A stretch of 64,000 bases of DNA, taken from NCBI GenBank assembly GCA_017406955.1, contig JAFQXM010000001.1, forward strand, positions 1-64,000, read 5' to 3'. Below, piece after piece: positions 36,007 through 42,953 of the stretch. The stretch comes from Bacilli bacterium. Lineage in GTDB: Bacteria; Bacillota_I; Bacilli_A; RF39; UBA660. The position numbers and the translations under genes are program-made. The notes beneath the pieces are model-generated. The model saw only the letters and a program-made list of their open reading frames with translations, was not told the origin of the DNA and did no database searches. Position 1 is the stretch's first letter, and every line of letters starts with the position of its first letter.

Positions 36007-36369
36007 TGGTGGAGTAGAGGGGAGTTGAACCCCTGTCCAAACTAAAATAGTAAATAATCTTTCTACAATCATAGTTTATTCATCTTTATTATCAGAATGA
36101 CCTCAGAATAAACAAATTAGTCATACCTATATATCATATATACCCACTAGTTATGATAATCTCTAGTTTACGATTCTTCTAAATCGACATTTTAATAAAT
36201 CTGAAGAATAAAGAGATTTACTAAAATGGTAGTGCTCTTAGGCAGCTACTTTTTCAGCTTCGTAATTAGCTTTTATATTTAATTGGAACCTTTTTAAAGA
36301 GCCAGGTTACCATCTCTTGATTGCTTAATTATTGTTCTCTTAATCTGTCGAAACCAATAATACTACCCC
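36007..36369 (-). ncRNA. ssrA: Phage-encoded tmRNA (ssrA), tag ANYEAEKVAA
   Basis: The 3' end reads GGACAGGGGTTCAACTCCCC then TCTACTCCACCA, a tmRNA T-arm, acceptor and encoded CCA. The 5' end is GGGGTAGTATTATTGG then TTTCGACA, and the seven-base acceptor arms pair (one G-U). At 36270-36238 a short frame encodes Ala-Asn-Tyr-Glu-Ala-Glu-Lys-Val-Ala-Ala followed by TAA, a typical degradation tag ending in Ala-Ala. Inside are several hairpin/pseudoknot-like inverted repeats, as expected. It releases stalled ribosomes and tags their products. Its presence is notable in a phage that seems to depend on unusual CGG decoding. Confidence 0.88.
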
Positions 36370-36382
36370 ATATAATAAATGT

Positions 36383-36421
36383 TGGGTAGATTATTCTGTT
36401 AACGGAGAGCTACCCACTCTC
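36383..36421 (-). ncRNA. H-type pseudoknot just upstream of tmRNA
   Basis: GAGAG and CTCTC arms (36405-36409, 36417-36421) enclose the seven-base loop CTACCCA, which is perfectly complementary to TGGGTAG at 36383-36389. It lies 14 bases before the tmRNA 5' end. It may belong to the tmRNA precursor or to a separate structured RNA. Confidence 0.55.
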
Positions 36422-36501
36422 TTACTATAAAATGATTTGACCCTAGTTACCGTGATAATCATTAAAACCGGCCAGGAAGTAAAGATGTTATAGTCATCTC
36501 T

Positions 36502-36626
36502 TGGTCCCCAAGATGTGGACTTGAACCAATGACCTTTCTATAGGTTTTCTTACTCTCAATCTCTTGTACTTCAAGATATATACACTAGACTAACTATAGA
36601 TGCTCTACCAACTGAGCTACTTGGGG
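36502..36626 (-). tRNA. tRNA-like gene with a ~50-nt insertion in the anticodon loop
   Basis: Acceptor CCCCAAG / CTTGGGG with discriminator A and encoded CCA, bases T8-A9, and a D-arm GCTC-AGTTGGTA-GAGC are all canonical. The anticodon stem TCTAT / ATAGA, however, encloses about 54 bases containing an internal hairpin (TCTTG-AAGTA-CAAGA). The T-stem has one extra C in its 3' strand. Identity cannot be read. It could be an intron-bearing tRNA with an unknown intron type, a tRNA with an enlarged decoding loop, or a tRNA domain inside a larger RNA. Confidence 0.5.
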
Positions 36627-36668
36627 ATATAGTAAATCTGAAGTGCTTTCTTATTATGTTGCATCGAG

Positions 36669-36703
36669 CTGGTCTTTATCGAGTAGCTACGTTCTCAGAC
36701 CAG
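36669..36703 (-). ncRNA. Seven-bp stem with inner stem
   Basis: CTGGTCT / AGACCAG with an inner GAG/CTC pair. One of many stable hairpins in this gene-free stretch. Confidence 0.45.
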
Positions 36704-36794
36704 ATTAACTAGTTAACTCTAGAATAACAACTTTTTAAAGTCTACTATTTTACTATCCGGAAAACTTAAACATTTCATCTTCAGATTTAATTTT

Positions 36795-36860
36795 TGGAAG
36801 ATATAGGATTCGAACCTATTTATTACCAGTAAACTTTTCACATTTACATTTAAATCTTCC
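36795..36860 (-). tRNA. tRNA-Phe-like element lacking a D-arm, 66 nt
   Basis: Acceptor GGAAGAT / ATCTTCC, T-arm ATAGG-TTCGAAT-CCTAT and an anticodon arm GTAAAT-GTGAAAA-GTTTAC with U33 and anticodon GAA are present. Between acceptor and anticodon stem there are only six bases (TTAAAT), so there is no D-arm, and no CCA is encoded. It resembles D-armless mitochondrial tRNAs. It may be a non-decoding tRNA mimic or a decayed tRNA-Phe. Confidence 0.5.
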
Positions 36861-36888
36861 ATATAAATAACTAGTCGAAATAACAATT

Positions 36889-36960
36889 AGAAAGTACTAG
36901 TAAAGCTTATATAACATTCTATTTTATAGACTGTGTCAATGTTATCTCCGCTAACTTTCT
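36889..36960 (-). ncRNA. tRNA-sized three-way-junction RNA
   Basis: Seven-base ends AGAAAGT / ACTTTCT close a 72-nt unit. Inside, ATAACATT / AATGTTAT encloses two small hairpins (GAC-ACA-GTC and CTAT-AAA-ATAG). There is no recognisable T-loop. It has the length of a tRNA but not the cloverleaf. Confidence 0.4.
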
Positions 36961-36964
36961 TTTT

Positions 36965-36992
36965 ATAATTCATTTACAGTCTTATGAATTAT
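36965..36992 (-). ncRNA. Nine-bp perfect hairpin
   Basis: ATAATTCAT / ATGAATTAT with a ten-base loop, adjoining the 72-nt element. Confidence 0.45.
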
Positions 36993-37119
36993 TTATGCTA
37001 ATTGATTTGCTATATACTGCTCCTATATAGTAGAGATTCCTATTCAGATTTTTTCAAAATCAACTGGATTAAATCTGCTAAACCACTCGATTTATTCTAT
37101 ACCGAGGAATTTACGGTAC

Positions 37120-37219
37120 TGGTCAGGAAGGTTAGATTCGAACTAACTCTTTCTAGCTTTTCAGCGTAGATTACATAACTGCTTACTAAGTATCGACGTG
37201 CACCATACACTACTACCTG
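37120..37219 (-). tRNA. tRNA-like gene, class II size (100 nt), encoded CCA
   Basis: Acceptor CAGGTAG / CTTCCTG (one T-T mismatch), discriminator A, CCA, a perfect T-arm GTTAG-TTCGAAT-CTAAC and a short D-arm are visible. The middle ~50 bases cannot be folded into one standard seven-base anticodon loop. A TGTAA segment would suit a Tyr GTA anticodon, but its stem is bulged by two bases. Either a tRNA-Tyr with a long variable arm and unusual anticodon stem, or a tRNA-like structure. Confidence 0.45.
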
Positions 37220-37226
37220 ATATATT

Positions 37227-37246
37227 GGACTATATTGCTATAGTCC
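37227..37246 (-). ncRNA. Perfect eight-bp hairpin with GCAA tetraloop
   Basis: GGACTATA / TATAGTCC arms; on the minus strand the loop is GCAA, a GNRA tetraloop, supporting an RNA function. Confidence 0.55.
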
Positions 37247-37265
37247 GTCTAGTTACTTATGATGG

Positions 37266-37355
37266 ATTTATAAATAACTATATAAATGATGGATTTGAAT
37301 ATAACAACCCCTATCAAATTTATATTCTTGTTGTACCCCTTGAACTATGTACAAC
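37266..37355 (-). ncRNA. Three consecutive hairpins
   Basis: ATTTATA/TATAAAT (37266-37287), GAATATAA/TTATATTC (37297-37327) and GTTGTAC/GTACAAC (37330-37355) follow each other without overlap. The first is flanked by two copies of GATGGATTT. No ORF is present. Probably part of a larger structured RNA. Confidence 0.5.
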
Positions 37356-37364
37356 TTCCTCGGC

Positions 37365-37451
37365 TGGTAGCTACTGATGGATTCGAACCATCATCAACCT
37401 TCACTGGATTTTATAGCCTAGGATGAAGCTTTACCATTAAGCTAAGTAGCT
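37365..37451 (-). tRNA. tRNA-like gene with a ~20-nt anticodon loop, encoded CCA
   Basis: Acceptor AGCTACT / AGTAGCT, discriminator A, CCA, D-arm GCTT-AATGGTA-AAGC and T-arm GATGG-TTCGAAT-CCATC are canonical. The anticodon stem CTTCA / TGAAG closes a loop of about 20 bases (starts TCCTAGG) instead of seven. The amino acid cannot be assigned; TCC within the loop would read GGA (Gly). Together with the other aberrant tRNAs it is a candidate for unusual decoding, but this is inference. Confidence 0.5.
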
Positions 37452-37459
37452 ATATAAAT

Positions 37460-37990
37460 TCTAAATCTCTTAAAAACCTTCTAAAACAGAGATTTTGATA
37501 GAGTTATCTATCTAAGTATGGTCAATACTTGTTTTCGTTTTGATATGAAGGAGACCCGCATATTTCTTTATATGCTTTTCGAGTTTATGAATTATCTCGA
37601 TCGAAATAGATAATTTATAGATTTTACTCTATATAAGATATTTGACCATTTCAGACACCTCATATTATCTATCGCATTTTACATTATTTCGTTTTAGACT
37701 ATATCTATCCGACTTTTTGTAAAACCACTCCATAGACTGATGTTATCTTAATTCTAAGGACGTTTATAGAGAATGACTCTATACCAGGTACTTATCATGA
37801 GAGGATTATATTATTAAAAGATAAATAGATGATTTTGGGGACATCTAATGGTTTCTTTTTGATAAGCTTGATTACCTCAACCCTAATTATTATATGTTAG
37901 AACAACCCCAATTCTAACTATGAGTTTCCACATCAAAGTACGTTAAGCATACGCCGTACAATTTGACGAATCATTATATAAACTCTTCCT
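37460..37990 (-). ncRNA. Gene-free structured stretch, candidate large ornate RNA
   Basis: About 530 bases with no plausible ORF but many inverted repeats, for example TATAGAG-..-CTCTATA (37765-37783), GCATAT/ATATGC (near 37560) and AATCTCT/AGAGATT (near 37465-37495). Base composition is less AT-extreme than the intergenic spacers. Large phage RNAs of the ROOL/GOLLD type lie next to tRNA/tmRNA genes and may contain tRNA domains, so this region and the hairpins to 36.37 kb may be one such RNA. Homology was not testable here. Confidence 0.4.
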
Positions 37991-38011
37991 AATATTATAA
38001 TAAATATTATG

Positions 38012-38290
38012 CTAAAACTTTCTATGCTTCTCATATTTATCATTAAATCTTTTAGTTAATATTTTCATTGCTATAAATTGAATTGCTAATATTGATAATG
38101 TTATTATTCCATATAGCCATGCTGGATAGTTTATTATAGATTTAACTATTATATTTATAGTAAAAAGAACTGCTATTATTAACCATATAATTATTATATG
38201 TATCATGTTTTTATCTCTAGCTCTATCTTTTTCATATTGTTCTTCTAATAGTCTTAAAAATTCATTTTCTTCGTGTGTTAATTTATTCAT
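38012..38290 (-). CDS. Two-pass membrane protein, 92 aa
   Basis: A charged N-terminal helix (NEFLRLLEEQYEKDRARDKN) is followed by two hydrophobic segments (IHIIIIWLIIAVLFTINIIV and WLYGIITLSILAIQFIAM) and a basic tail (KRFNDKYEKHRKF), predicting both termini in the cytoplasm. It is the gene just upstream of the RNA region. Function unknown. Confidence 0.5.
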   Translation of the reverse strand: MNKLTHEENEFLRLLEEQYEKDRARDKNMIHIIIIWLIIAVLFTINIIVKSIINYPAWLYGIITLSILAIQFIAMKILTKRFNDKYEKHRKF

Positions 38291-38318
38291 TATTATTTAC
38301 CTCTTATTTATATTATGT

Positions 38319-38344
38319 GGTAGTAGAGATTTCTCCCTACTACC
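38319..38344. other. Eight-bp intercistronic hairpin
   Basis: GGTAGTAG / CTACTACC arms between the MazG-like and membrane-protein genes; no T-run on the minus strand, so a processing or mRNA-stability hairpin is more likely than a terminator. Confidence 0.45.
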
Positions 38345-38350
38345 TACAAA

Positions 38351-38650
38351 TTACTCTTTTACTGGTTTTCCGTTGTTATTAAACTTATAAACCCTTTCAG
38401 AATTAACCTTCATTTTCTTTATAATTTCTTCATAAAGGTCTATTCCAAGAATTTCAGAAATACCGAGTAAAAATATTGCTGCATCTGCTAACTCTTCTGG
38501 TAAAGATGATTTTTGCTTATAATATGCATCATAAGCTTCTGCGATCTCTCCATACAGATAACAGAATTCCTGTTCCACATTAGTTGTGTTGAAACCATGT
38601 TTTTTCTTGTTGTCTAAAACTGCTTCCTGTAACCGTTTCAATTCGTTCAT
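38351..38650 (-). CDS. MazG-like nucleotide pyrophosphohydrolase, 99 aa
   Basis: A MazG-type helix bundle: EFCYLYGEIAEAYDAYYKQK supplies the ExxE-type metal-binding helix and LPEELADAAIFLLGISEILGID the second ExxxD helix. These enzymes hydrolyse dNTPs/NTPs (or alarmones) to monophosphates, and many phages carry them to reset host nucleotide signalling. AAGGAGG lies nine bases before the ATG. Codon 6 is CGG, the only in-frame CGG in the window not followed by a required +1 shift. Its codon choice (for example CAG, TTC, GCA near the start) is also less AT-biased than its neighbours, suggesting later acquisition. Confidence 0.75.
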   Translation of the reverse strand: MNELKRLQEAVLDNKKKHGFNTTNVEQEFCYLYGEIAEAYDAYYKQKSSLPEELADAAIFLLGISEILGIDLYEEIIKKMKVNSERVYKFNNNGKPVKE

Positions 38651-38846
38651 AGAGATTCCTCCTTAAATGTGTTAGAATTTGCAATTTTCTAAAGATTTGT
38701 ATTTACTTTATATTATCTATTATGTATTATATATCATTATTTCTATTTTGTAAATAGTTTTTATTAAAATTTGTTTAATTATTATTAGAATAAACTGTTT
38801 TAAATTTTATATGCTAAATAAGTAATTATATTAACTAACACAGAAA

Positions 38847-38872
38847 AAGCATCAGATTTTATTCTGATGCTT
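38847..38872 (-). terminator. Terminator whose stem encodes the end of flotillin
   Basis: AAGCATCAGA / TCTGATGCTT, followed on the minus strand by TTTTTCTG. The stop codon lies in the loop and the left arm encodes Ala-Ser-Glu, as at the ABC ATPase end. Confidence 0.8.
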
Positions 38873-40349
38873 CATTTTTATCATTATTTTTAGTCTTTTT
38901 ATTAGAAATGTCAGATAATGTTTTTCCTCCTAAGAAACCTGCTATCATGCTTTTTAAATCTAATCCCAAGGAATCTTTAGCAATATCTACTACTTTAGAT
39001 ATATTTTGAGTTCCAGATTTTATAAATTCTGAAGTTTGATCGCCATACATAGTAATATTTTCTATATTTCCTAGAGGAGTAGAAACTTCTTTTGCTATTT
39101 GAGGAAGAGCATTCATTGCCATTTCAACGATTGATGCTTCTTTCATTTTAGCTTGAGCTTCTGCTTTTTTCTCTATACCTTCTGCTTCAGCTAAGGCTTT
39201 TGCTTTGATACCTTCTGCTTCAGCTAATAAAATAGCTTTCTTTCCATCAGCTTCTGCTTCTAACTTAGCTTTTATACCAGCAGCTTCTAATTCTGCAGCT
39301 TCTCTATCTGCTTTTGCTTGAGCTACTTTAGCTTTAGCTGAATTTTCAGCTTCTATTAAATCAGCTTCTGCTTCTTGTTGTCTTACTATTTTTTCTGCTT
39401 GAGCTTTTTGTTCTGCTGCATATTTCTCTGCATCTGCTTGTTTTCTTACTAAAGCGTCTAATTCTTTTTCTTTTAGAATTACTTCTTTTTCTTTTAAATC
39501 TGCCATTCTTTCTGCTTTAGCTACTTCTGCAGCTACAGAAGTTTCATTTACAGTTTTTTGTTGTTCTGCTTGTTTTATTGAATATGCTGCGTCTGCTTCT
39601 GCTTTCTTTCTATCTTGTTCTATTTTAAATTCTGCTCTTTTTAACTCTAAATCTTTTTGTTGTTCTGCTATTTTAGCATCTGCTTCTGCTCTAGCTTTTG
39701 CTCCTTCTTCATCAGCTTTAGATTCTGCAATTTTAATTTCTTTCTCTGCTTGAGCTTTTGCTATTTTAGCTGATTTTTGAATTTGAGCTAAATTATCTAT
39801 ACCTAAATCATTGATTGCATTATTTTCATCTGTACAACTTTGTACATTTAAATTAACTATCTCTAATCCTATAGCTCTTATATCATCACTAGCATTCTCT
39901 TGAATCTTTTGACTAAAAGCTTGTTTATCATTTACTAATGCTTTTAAATCTAATTGTCCTATTATTTCCCTCATATTTCCTTCTAGTACTTGTTGTACGT
40001 TAGTTGAAATATATCTAGCATCTTGATTTAAGAAATGTCTAGCTGCTATTTGAATTAGTTCATTGTCTTTAGGTATTCTTACATTTGCTACAGCATCTAC
40101 ATCTACATTGATAAAATCTGCTGTAGGTACTCTAGAAGTTCTAACATCTATTTGAATTAACTCTAAAGTAAGTTTATCGACTCTTTCAAAAAACGGAATT
40201 CTAATTCCAGCTTTACCTATTAAAACTCTAGGTTCTTTTCTTAATCCAGATATTAAGTATACCATATCTGGAGGACATTTAATATAGCTCATTGCAATAA
40301 ATAAAATTACTGCTAATACAGCTATTCCTATTATAATAGCTAAAATCAT
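38859..40349 (-). CDS. Flotillin / SPFH-band 7 membrane protein, 496 aa
   Basis: Residues ~2-24 form an N-terminal membrane hairpin or helix (ILAIIIGIAVLAVILFIAMS), then an SPFH domain of ~160 residues (YLISGLRKEPRVLIGKAGIR, ELIQIDVRTSRVPTADFINV, LEGNMREIIGQLDLKALVND). About 240 residues of Ala/Glu/Lys-rich coiled coil with EAEA-type repeats (AKARAEADAKIAEQQK) follow, as in FloT/YuaG. The C-terminus is Gly-containing and hydrophilic. Flotillins organise membrane microdomains and recruit proteins; in a phage this might stabilise membranes or block host defence complexes. It has its own terminator. The assignment is strong; the role is inference. Confidence 0.85.
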   Translation of the reverse strand: MILAIIIGIAVLAVILFIAMSYIKCPPDMVYLISGLRKEPRVLIGKAGIRIPFFERVDKLTLELIQIDVRTSRVPTADFINVDVDAVANVRIPKDNELIQIAARHFLNQDARYISTNVQQVLEGNMREIIGQLDLKALVNDKQAFSQKIQENASDDIRAIGLEIVNLNVQSCTDENNAINDLGIDNLAQIQKSAKIAKAQAEKEIKIAESKADEEGAKARAEADAKIAEQQKDLELKRAEFKIEQDRKKAEADAAYSIKQAEQQKTVNETSVAAEVAKAERMADLKEKEVILKEKELDALVRKQADAEKYAAEQKAQAEKIVRQQEAEADLIEAENSAKAKVAQAKADREAAELEAAGIKAKLEAEADGKKAILLAEAEGIKAKALAEAEGIEKKAEAQAKMKEASIVEMAMNALPQIAKEVSTPLGNIENITMYGDQTSEFIKSGTQNISKVVDIAKDSLGLDLKSMIAGFLGGKTLSDISNKKTKNNDKNEASE

Positions 40350-40436
40350 TATAATTACCTCTAACTTTCTATAAAATTTTCAATGTACTTGGTTACACCT
40401 CCACCAGGTAGATAGTTTGTAAACGCTTAAATCAAA

Positions 40437-40968
40437 CTATCGACCGACTTGAACCGAAGCCAGTAGCTCCTCTTTCTGTGTTCATTACTTTTTCATACTC
40501 TTCTGGAGTATAATATTCTTTAGCTGGTACTAAGTTCATTTTAAATGTTAACTCTAGTTCTATAGAACATGGTCTATCACCTTTATGTATAGTTATAGGT
40601 TCATCAGTTATATTTTGTATTAAACAATTGATTTGTCCTCTATAACCTCTATCAACCCATGCAGAGCCAATATTTAAACCAGATATAAAGTTACCACTTC
40701 TAGTTTCAGCTTTTACTCCAAATGGTTCTGGAATTATTAAACCGATTCCTAAAGGTACTTTAGTTCCAGAGTGTGGTTCTATAGTTACTTCTTCTAATGC
40801 AAATGCATCATAACCACAATCTCCCTCTTTCTTTCTGTTTGGTAACTTAGTAGTGTCATCTATTCCAAAGTCTATATAAGGAACTGTTACTTCAAATTCT
40901 TTATCGTTTGGAATAATTCTTTGTTCTAGTCTTTGAACTCTTTTTGCTAATTCTTCTAATGTTGCCAT
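40437..40968 (-). CDS. dut: dUTPase with a +1 CGG site that restores motif V (recoded C-terminus)
   Basis: ATG 40968 follows GGAGGTGAAATAT. A short coiled N-terminus precedes the trimeric dUTPase fold: GDCGYDAFA (motif I), ETRSGNF (II), GSAWVDRGYRGQI (III), KGDRPCSIEL (IV) and ERGATGFGSS (V). Unshifted, the end is SSRSIV; skipping the C of CGGT (C at 40440 or its revcomp neighbour) gives GFGSSGR and TAG 40437. That restores the invariant glycine of motif V (consensus GFGSTG). It hydrolyses dUTP to dUMP, protecting DNA from uracil and feeding pyrimidine synthesis. Both readings give a full-length core, so this site is weaker evidence than the others. Confidence 0.85.
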
Positions 40969-41019
40969 ATATTTCACCTCCTTAAAATTATTATAATTAT
41001 ATTATGTTAGCACAAATAA

Positions 41020-41039
41020 AGAGCAGATCTCTCTGCTCT
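41020..41039 (-). terminator. Terminator after spoVG
   Basis: AGAGCAGA / TCTGCTCT, four-base loop, then TTATTTGTG on the minus strand, seven bases after the spoVG stop. Confidence 0.75.
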
Positions 41040-41045
41040 ATGTAA

Positions 41046-41300
41046 TTATTCAGCTAAATCGTATTCTTTAAGTACTGCATTTTGAATTTTAGTTCTTGAT
41101 TCTGCTGTTATTGGATGAGATATGTCTTTAAACTCTCCATTTTGAAGTCTTTTTGAAGGCATTGAGATGAATAAACCGTTTTGTCCTTCAATTACGTTAA
41201 TATCATGAACTACAAATTCATTATCTATTGTAATAGAAGCAACTGCTTTCTTTCTTCCTCCATTTTCGATTTTTCTTAGTTTTACATCAGTAATTTGCAT
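41046..41300 (-). CDS. spoVG: SpoVG-family regulator, 84 aa
   Basis: Matches SpoVG across its whole length: [50 protein letters not shown] and [11 protein letters not shown]. SpoVG is a small RNA/DNA-binding regulator of Firmicutes and related bacteria. Phage copies are frequent in phages of such hosts. It may tune host or phage transcripts. It has its own GAAAGGAG site and terminator, and lies between the glycosyltransferase and dUTPase genes. Confidence 0.9.
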   Translation of the reverse strand: MQITDVKLRKIENGGRKKAVASITIDNEFVVHDINVIEGQNGLFISMPSKRLQNGEFKDISHPITAESRTKIQNAVLKEYDLAE

Positions 41301-41316
41301 AGTTGTTTCTCCTTTC

Positions 41317-42237
41317 TTAAATTATATTCCATTTATTATTATGCACCTTAGATAAAATATCATTGAATATTTCATCATTATATACTTTTTCAGAATAAGA
41401 TTTAATTTTAGCATCTAAATCTCTCATTTCTTCTTCAGTATATTTTCCAGTGTCTAATAACCATTTTCTAACTTTAGTTCCATTAGAACCAAAGTAACCA
41501 GTTTTTTCATTTACAGTATAAGTACATTCATTATTATACTTTTCTACCATAAATTTGTGTTCATCTTCTAATCTTTTCTTTGTTGATGCATTAAAATCAG
41601 TAGAACCAGACTGCAAACCACCAGCATTAGTTCCGAAAGAAAATTTAGCATATATTAAGTTAAATTTTAAGTCTAGTTCCTTGTTAAGCCAGCATTCTGT
41701 AGCTAAACATATATCATCTGCTTTAGTAGCTTCATCAGCTCTGCTTTTCATATTTCTACCAGTAAAGAATATTAGTCCTGAAGCTACAGAAAATTTAGTA
41801 AATAAACTTCTCTCTGTATGAGTGTATGTTGTTATAAAATTTCTTTTAGTACTAAAACTTACTACATCCTCACATAAAATTGAAGCTCTTTCTAATAAGT
41901 CATATACTAATGCAAAATCTAAAGTTTTAACTACTTTAAAGTCTGAGTATTTAGTTTTTCCTATAATGAATTGATTTATATCATCATCTAACATCATGCC
42001 AGATTCTCCAGATTCTGTTATAAAATCTATAATCATATTTCTTTTTCTAGTAAGATTTCTTCCATCTGGGAAATTTAATACATGAATGTTCATTTCTGGA
42101 TAATTATCTCTATATTCTTTTTCTTGTTCTGCATATACCCATATATGAGTATTTAGTGATAAGCCCTGTTCTTTTAGATAATTTAGTGTTGTAGATATTC
42201 CAGCTCTACCTAAACTTGGTACATGAAAATTCCTCAT
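41317..42237 (-). CDS. GT-A-like glycosyltransferase, 306 aa
   Basis: The N-terminal half shows a glycosyltransferase-A layout: an initial strand/helix ([20 protein letters not shown]), [19 protein letters not shown] and [13 protein letters not shown]. The DDD motif is the nucleotide-sugar/metal-binding site. Later [20 protein letters not shown] fits the acceptor/catalytic region. It resembles the glycosyltransferases found beside base-modification genes in phages. With the dCMP-hydroxymethylase-like enzyme and UDP-galactopyranose mutase next to it, it probably adds sugar to modified bases, though a virion or surface target is possible. Confidence 0.6.
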   Translation of the reverse strand: MRNFHVPSLGRAGISTTLNYLKEQGLSLNTHIWVYAEQEKEYRDNYPEMNIHVLNFPDGRNLTRKRNMIIDFITESGESGMMLDDDINQFIIGKTKYSDFKVVKTLDFALVYDLLERASILCEDVVSFSTKRNFITTYTHTERSLFTKFSVASGLIFFTGRNMKSRADEATKADDICLATECWLNKELDLKFNLIYAKFSFGTNAGGLQSGSTDFNASTKKRLEDEHKFMVEKYNNECTYTVNEKTGYFGSNGTKVRKWLLDTGKYTEEEMRDLDAKIKSYSEKVYNDEIFNDILSKVHNNKWNII

Positions 42238-42275
42238 TTAGTATTCTCCTTCCATATAATATATAATTTATTATG

Positions 42276-42953
42276 TTAGTTCTCTAAAAATTTAAAATGA
42301 CGAGGGTATACGTGAAAATTATCAGCTCTCCAAAACATTACACCTTTTTCTAAATCGATATGAGTTTTTCTTAGCTCTTCTAACATTTTGTCAAATACAT
42401 AATTAGCAAACGCATAATCATTATCATAGCCATATACACAATCATTACTTCTCATGTTTACTATCATATATAGTTTATTATCTTCTATTTTAAAGTTATA
42501 ACAATACGTACAAATAAAATCATGCATTCCATTTCTTTTACTATCTTCATGCATTGTTGGTCTTATAAATATTATTACACCTTGTCTACTAGATTTGTGT
42601 TCTGATAATTCTTTAACTACTTTATCAAATTGATTATAATTTTCTTCAGAGAATGTAGTCCAACCATAGTTTGAATTTATAAAACCATCTTTGTCAGAAA
42701 CGTCTTCCCATATTTTAGGAGTTTTACCTGGAATGTCGTGTACATTTAAACTTTCAGATAAATACCATTGTATTTCTCTTTCTACATATTCGTAATTAGG
42801 TTCTCTAATAATAAATGGTTTATTAGCAACAAAAGATGCTGCTAATATAGATACATTACCTGTTGCATCAAATTGTTCTGTTTTATATTTTTCTATTAAA
42901 GTGTTCTTTATATCATCACAATCAAAATAGTTAACACCTAGAATTTTAATCAT
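42276..42953 (-). CDS. Thymidylate-synthase-family enzyme, probably dCMP hydroxymethylase, 225 aa
   Basis: The TS-fold core is clear: IQWYLSESLN, NSNYGWTTFS, SRQGVIIFIRPT, then C148 in FICTYCYNF (catalytic nucleophile position). MRSNDCVYGYDNDYAF (RS.D..G....) and FHVYPRH follow. Where thymidylate synthases have Asn in 'G.PFN' (dUMP specificity), this protein has Asp179 ('GYDND'). This is the change known from T4 gp42-type dCMP hydroxymethylases, which use methylene-tetrahydrofolate and water. It would make hydroxymethyl-dCMP. The stop overlaps the next start by one base. The substrate call is inference from that residue. Confidence 0.65.
   Translation of the reverse strand: MIKILGVNYFDCDDIKNTLIEKYKTEQFDATGNVSILAASFVANKPFIIREPNYEYVEREIQWYLSESLNVHDIPGKTPKIWEDVSDKDGFINSNYGWTTFSEENYNQFDKVVKELSEHKSSRQGVIIFIRPTMHEDSKRNGMHDFICTYCYNFKIEDNKLYMIVNMRSNDCVYGYDNDYAFANYVFDKMLEELRKTHIDLEKGVMFWRADNFHVYPRHFKFLEN

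Noticed and set aside
36360-38000. CRISPR array
   Set aside because: Hairpins differ in sequence and spacing; no regular repeat-spacer pattern exists here or elsewhere in the window.
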